Source of the DNA: an uncultured Lachnospiraceae bacterium
GTDB taxonomy: Bacteria > Bacillota > Clostridia > Lachnospirales > Lachnospiraceae
Direction of reading: 5' to 3'
Assembly: GCA_910588535.1 (NCBI GenBank)
Contig: CAJUOO010000006.1
Span: 1 to 64,000 of the forward strand
DNA: 64,000 bases
Made by a program: the position numbers and the translations under genes. How positions within the stretch are numbered: position 1 is the stretch's first letter; each line of letters begins with the position of its first letter. Positions 61,904-64,000 of this stretch are shown piece by piece. The notes beneath the pieces are model-generated. The model was not told the DNA's origin, searched no databases, and saw only the letters and a program-made list of their open reading frames with translations.

Positions 61904-62851
61904 TCACGAGGACTGGCGCTTTGTTCTCTGTGCATTAATTCTCTTCACATTGACATGAGGTGTACTGACACTCATCTTCGGCACCGCCTTGACATAATAT
62001 ACATAGTCGTCATCTTCAAAAGAAACTCGCTCTGTCCGTGAGTAGTCCACGGCAAATATACAAAACTGCAGAGCCAACATAATCAAAGCTGCCACAATAT
62101 TTCCAACAATCATACCTGCTATGGATGCTGACAGATCCAAGCTAAATTCTCCCACAAGAAGAATCACCATATTGACCACCATCCCCGTACCGATGGCGAT
62201 CGGCCAAGCATAATCAATGGATAAGCTTTTTATCAAAAAGACAATCACCGTTGTCACAATAAATGCAATCGCTGTAAGCATCATCAGTCTATTCTGAAGC
62301 ATGCCATCAATAATCATCGTCAAATTCTGCAGCAAAGTCTCTGTGGTAGAATTACTGAGAGCAGGCGAGTTCGCCTTGGCGTACTCCAAAAAATAATATA
62401 CAATCACACCCATTCCTGCTGGCACTGCCGCCGAGATCCCCCCAGTAAGCCCCGCAAGCAAGGGCACCAGATATGGCAACTTCAACCAAAATAAAATAGG
62501 AGTGAGAATTAAAATATATCCAATGGAAGAATCAAACCTTATATATAGAAGAAACATCAACAAAAATAAAACAAACGCCACTCCTGCAAGCTCCAGTGAC
62601 ACCGTATATAGATGTGCAAGGATAAACACACCACACAACAACGCCATACCACCAATCGGTAGAATTGAGCACAACAGCGATGCCACCAGAACAACAGCCA
62701 GACCTTTCAGCTTCTCCATATAGCCTATATTCGAGTTGATCAACATCAATGCAATGAGCGCTCCAAAAAACTTTAGTACAGCAATCACATAAATGTCAAA
62801 TTTCCCATAAAATCTCTTAAGTTGTTCTTTTATTACAAGTATAGTTGCCAT
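61904..62851 (-). CDS. Polytopic membrane protein of unknown function
   Basis: A 315-residue protein with about eight membrane helices in two groups (about 20-160 and 200-280). A soluble C-terminal tail contains VSFEDDDYVYYVKAVPKMS and a basic end. Proteins of this look occur next to cdaA in Lachnospiraceae to my knowledge, but I do not know a function. It lies 3 bp after the gene at 62855-63262, so the two form a unit upstream of cdaA. Confidence 0.65.
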   Translation of the reverse strand: MATILVIKEQLKRFYGKFDIYVIAVLKFFGALIALMLINSNIGYMEKLKGLAVVLVASLLCSILPIGGMALLCGVFILAHLYTVSLELAGVAFVLFLLMFLLYIRFDSSIGYILILTPILFWLKLPYLVPLLAGLTGGISAAVPAGMGVIVYYFLEYAKANSPALSNSTTETLLQNLTMIIDGMLQNRLMMLTAIAFIVTTVIVFLIKSLSIDYAWPIAIGTGMVVNMVILLVGEFSLDLSASIAGMIVGNIVAALIMLALQFCIFAVDYSRTERVSFEDDDYVYYVKAVPKMSVSTPHVNVKRINAQRTKRQSS

Positions 62852-62854
62852 ATT

Positions 62855-63262
62855 CTAGCTTTCCCCGCCTTTCGCTTCCTCCTGATTCATCTGTTTCACC
62901 TTTTTGAGCTTCGCACGAAAACGTCGCAGACTCTTCATTCCAATATTATATTTGACGCTGTATATAATAAAAGAAAGTACCAAATATCCCACTAATACTA
63001 TTACATAATAAGTCAGAAATTTTTTGATAATGTCTGCAAAATCTAATGTATACAGATTTTCCATCAGGAATTCTATATAATAAAGAACATAACAAGCAGC
63101 TACTATAAGATATGCCATTGTGACCGCTGCTGCTGTCTTAATCATATAGAAACTTACATAATCACTTTGGAAATACTTGGTCAGCTTCATGACCTTTTTT
63201 CCCTTTCTTTTCTCATATATCGCCATTCGGGTCATCAGCTTTACCTTATCTTCATTGAGCAT
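62855..63262 (-). CDS. Small membrane protein of unknown function
   Basis: A 135-residue protein with two or three membrane helices (about 42-70 and 82-108) and basic ends (MTRMAIYEKRKGKKVMKL; RRFRAKLKKVKQ). It is translationally linked to the membrane protein gene that follows. No family is recognised. The pair may form a complex. Confidence 0.6.
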   Translation of the reverse strand: MLNEDKVKLMTRMAIYEKRKGKKVMKLTKYFQSDYVSFYMIKTAAAVTMAYLIVAACYVLYYIEFLMENLYTLDFADIIKKFLTYYVIVLVGYLVLSFIIYSVKYNIGMKSLRRFRAKLKKVKQMNQEEAKGGES

Positions 63263-63472
63263 CCTTTTACTCCTTCACCGCGATCTTTTTACTGCATCAA
63301 ATCATATTATATCATACACTTTCCATAATTTATAGTACTTTTTCAAAGTATTTCCTTTCAAAGAACTTACAATTTGTAGCATATTTTCCAATAATAGTTC
63401 TCTATTTCTTCTCCTATATGTCACACACTACCTTAGTGACATATTTGCGCCGCATGATTCTGTGTATATGCA
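63263..63472. other. Upstream region of the membrane protein pair
   Basis: AT-rich, with no gene and no clear motif. It presumably holds the promoter for the genes 63262 to 60853. Confidence 0.35.
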
Positions 63473-63507
63473 AAAACGGTACTGCCCGATATAAGCTGTA
63501 CCGTTTT
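63473..63507. terminator. Terminator downstream of the last gene of the window
   Basis: AAAACGGTAC (63473-63482) pairs with GTACCGTTTT (63498-63507). On the minus strand it ends in TTTTTG. It would end transcription of the minus-strand gene at 63613-64000. Confidence 0.75.
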
Positions 63508-63511
63508 CTAT

Positions 63512-63553
63512 GCGCATGGGTGCGCAAGGAAACCAGCAGCAAAAGCTGCGTGC
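63512..63553. repeat. Third copy of the GC-rich hairpin repeat, inverted
   Basis: GCGCATGGGTGCGCAAGGAA and the following CCAGCAGC-AAAA-GCTGC match, in reverse complement, the copies at 47203-47313. A further hairpin, CGAGTAG...CTACTCG, follows at about 63564-63593. It lies directly next to the terminator. Confidence 0.5.
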
Positions 63554-63612
63554 TCCTCGCGCGACGAGTAGGGGAAACAATCTCCTCTACTCGATTACAT
63601 TCCATTGTGTTA

Positions 63613-64000
63613 TTATCTTCTAGATGCCATCTGCTGTGCTGCTGCTGTGTGGCAGAGTTCACGCAGCACCTCTGAATAATCCACATCGGAAATTTCCTCC
63701 GCCGCTGGGATGGAATCTGTCAGCTCTCTGGCACGACTTACAAATGCGTCACTCAAAGCCTCTGATGCATTTTTCTCCAATGCCTTCATAATTGCTTGAA
63801 GTTTTGCTTCATTTGTATTCGCATCAGCAGTGGCGCCAACAATTTTCATAGCTGCATCTAATTCCTCTGATGACCATGCTTCTACATTCTCACCAGATAC
63901 CATAGCTAATCTTTCATTTACGTTTGCACACTGAACAAATTTTCTTAACATAAACACTCTCCATTCTGCCGCTGCAATACCATTTGCCTTAGAAGGATTA
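63613..64000 (-). CDS. Unknown protein, C-terminal part (5' end outside window)
   Basis: The frame is open to the end of the window. A GTG at 63955-63957 could start a 114-residue protein, but the frame continues upstream as NPSKANGIAAAEWRVF, so the gene is probably longer. The visible part is helical and rich in Ala and Glu (WSSEELDAAMKIVGATADAN, DAFVSRARELTDSIPAAEE) and ends AAAQQMASRR. No signal peptide or known domain is visible, and no function is assigned. Confidence 0.5.
   Translation of the reverse strand, partial: NPSKANGIAAAEWRVFMLRKFVQCANVNERLAMVSGENVEAWSSEELDAAMKIVGATADANTNEAKLQAIMKALEKNASEALSDAFVSRARELTDSIPAAEEISDVDYSEVLRELCHTAAAQQMASRR

Overview
The window looks like a chromosome segment of a low-GC Gram-positive gut Clostridium relative, most likely a Lachnospiraceae member. 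The evidence is strong AGGAGG-type ribosome binding sites, TTG/GTG starts, U-tract terminators, many secreted proteins with GW/choline-binding-type repeats, and a cdaA-cdaR-glmM cluster. The assignment rests on gene content and style only. Both ends cut through a gene.

Layout. 1-1034: end of a secreted surface protein. 1093-1938: a decayed IS1182-type insertion sequence. 2.3-6.9 kb: a small TIGR04076-like protein and a tyrosine recombinase sitting between two paralogous Ig-like/choline-binding-repeat proteins. 7.1-13.3 kb: a fused regulator/phosphocholine cytidylyltransferase/choline kinase, a GH25 lysozyme with many choline-binding-type repeats, and a BCCT (choline/betaine-type) transporter. 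13.3-21.1 kb: a sialic acid and amino-sugar catabolic cluster (nanE-nanA-SSS transporter-yhcH-ROK kinase-rpiR-nagA, with divergent nagB). 21.2-25.5 kb: a heptad-repeat coiled-coil protein and two more choline-binding-repeat proteins. 25.8-46.9 kb: a 17-gene run, all on the minus strand, for a surface polysaccharide. It holds rmlA/B/C/D for dTDP-rhamnose, rfbF/G/H for CDP-3,6-dideoxyhexose, a Wzm/Wzt exporter, a methyltransferase, two GT2 proteins, four polytopic GT-C-like proteins and a LicD phosphocholine transferase. 47.3-52.0 kb: an Lpl-type sugar ABC transporter with an esterase. 52.4-56.5 kb: leuA and a YesN-type AraC regulator. 56.5-63.3 kb: a rhamnosyltransferase-like GT2, glmM, HPr, cdaR, cdaA and two membrane proteins. 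63.6-64.0 kb: a gene cut by the window end.

How the genes may work together. The choline transporter, the LicC-LicA fusion, LicD and five choline-binding-repeat proteins (one a muramidase) form an almost complete phosphocholine cell-surface system. They lie next to a rhamnose/dideoxyhexose polysaccharide locus that ends in licD, so the polymer is the probable phosphocholine carrier. The promoters of the LicC-LicA gene and of the transporter carry the same long dyad (TGTTCAA-N22-TTGAACA, 36 bp), placed identically over the -10 box. I infer one regulon, possibly controlled by the winged-helix domain fused to the kinase itself. Smaller findings include a pair of about 97-bp MITE-like elements whose ends resemble those of the IS remnant, an element shared upstream of two choline-binding-protein genes, and a GC-rich hairpin repeat near two terminators.
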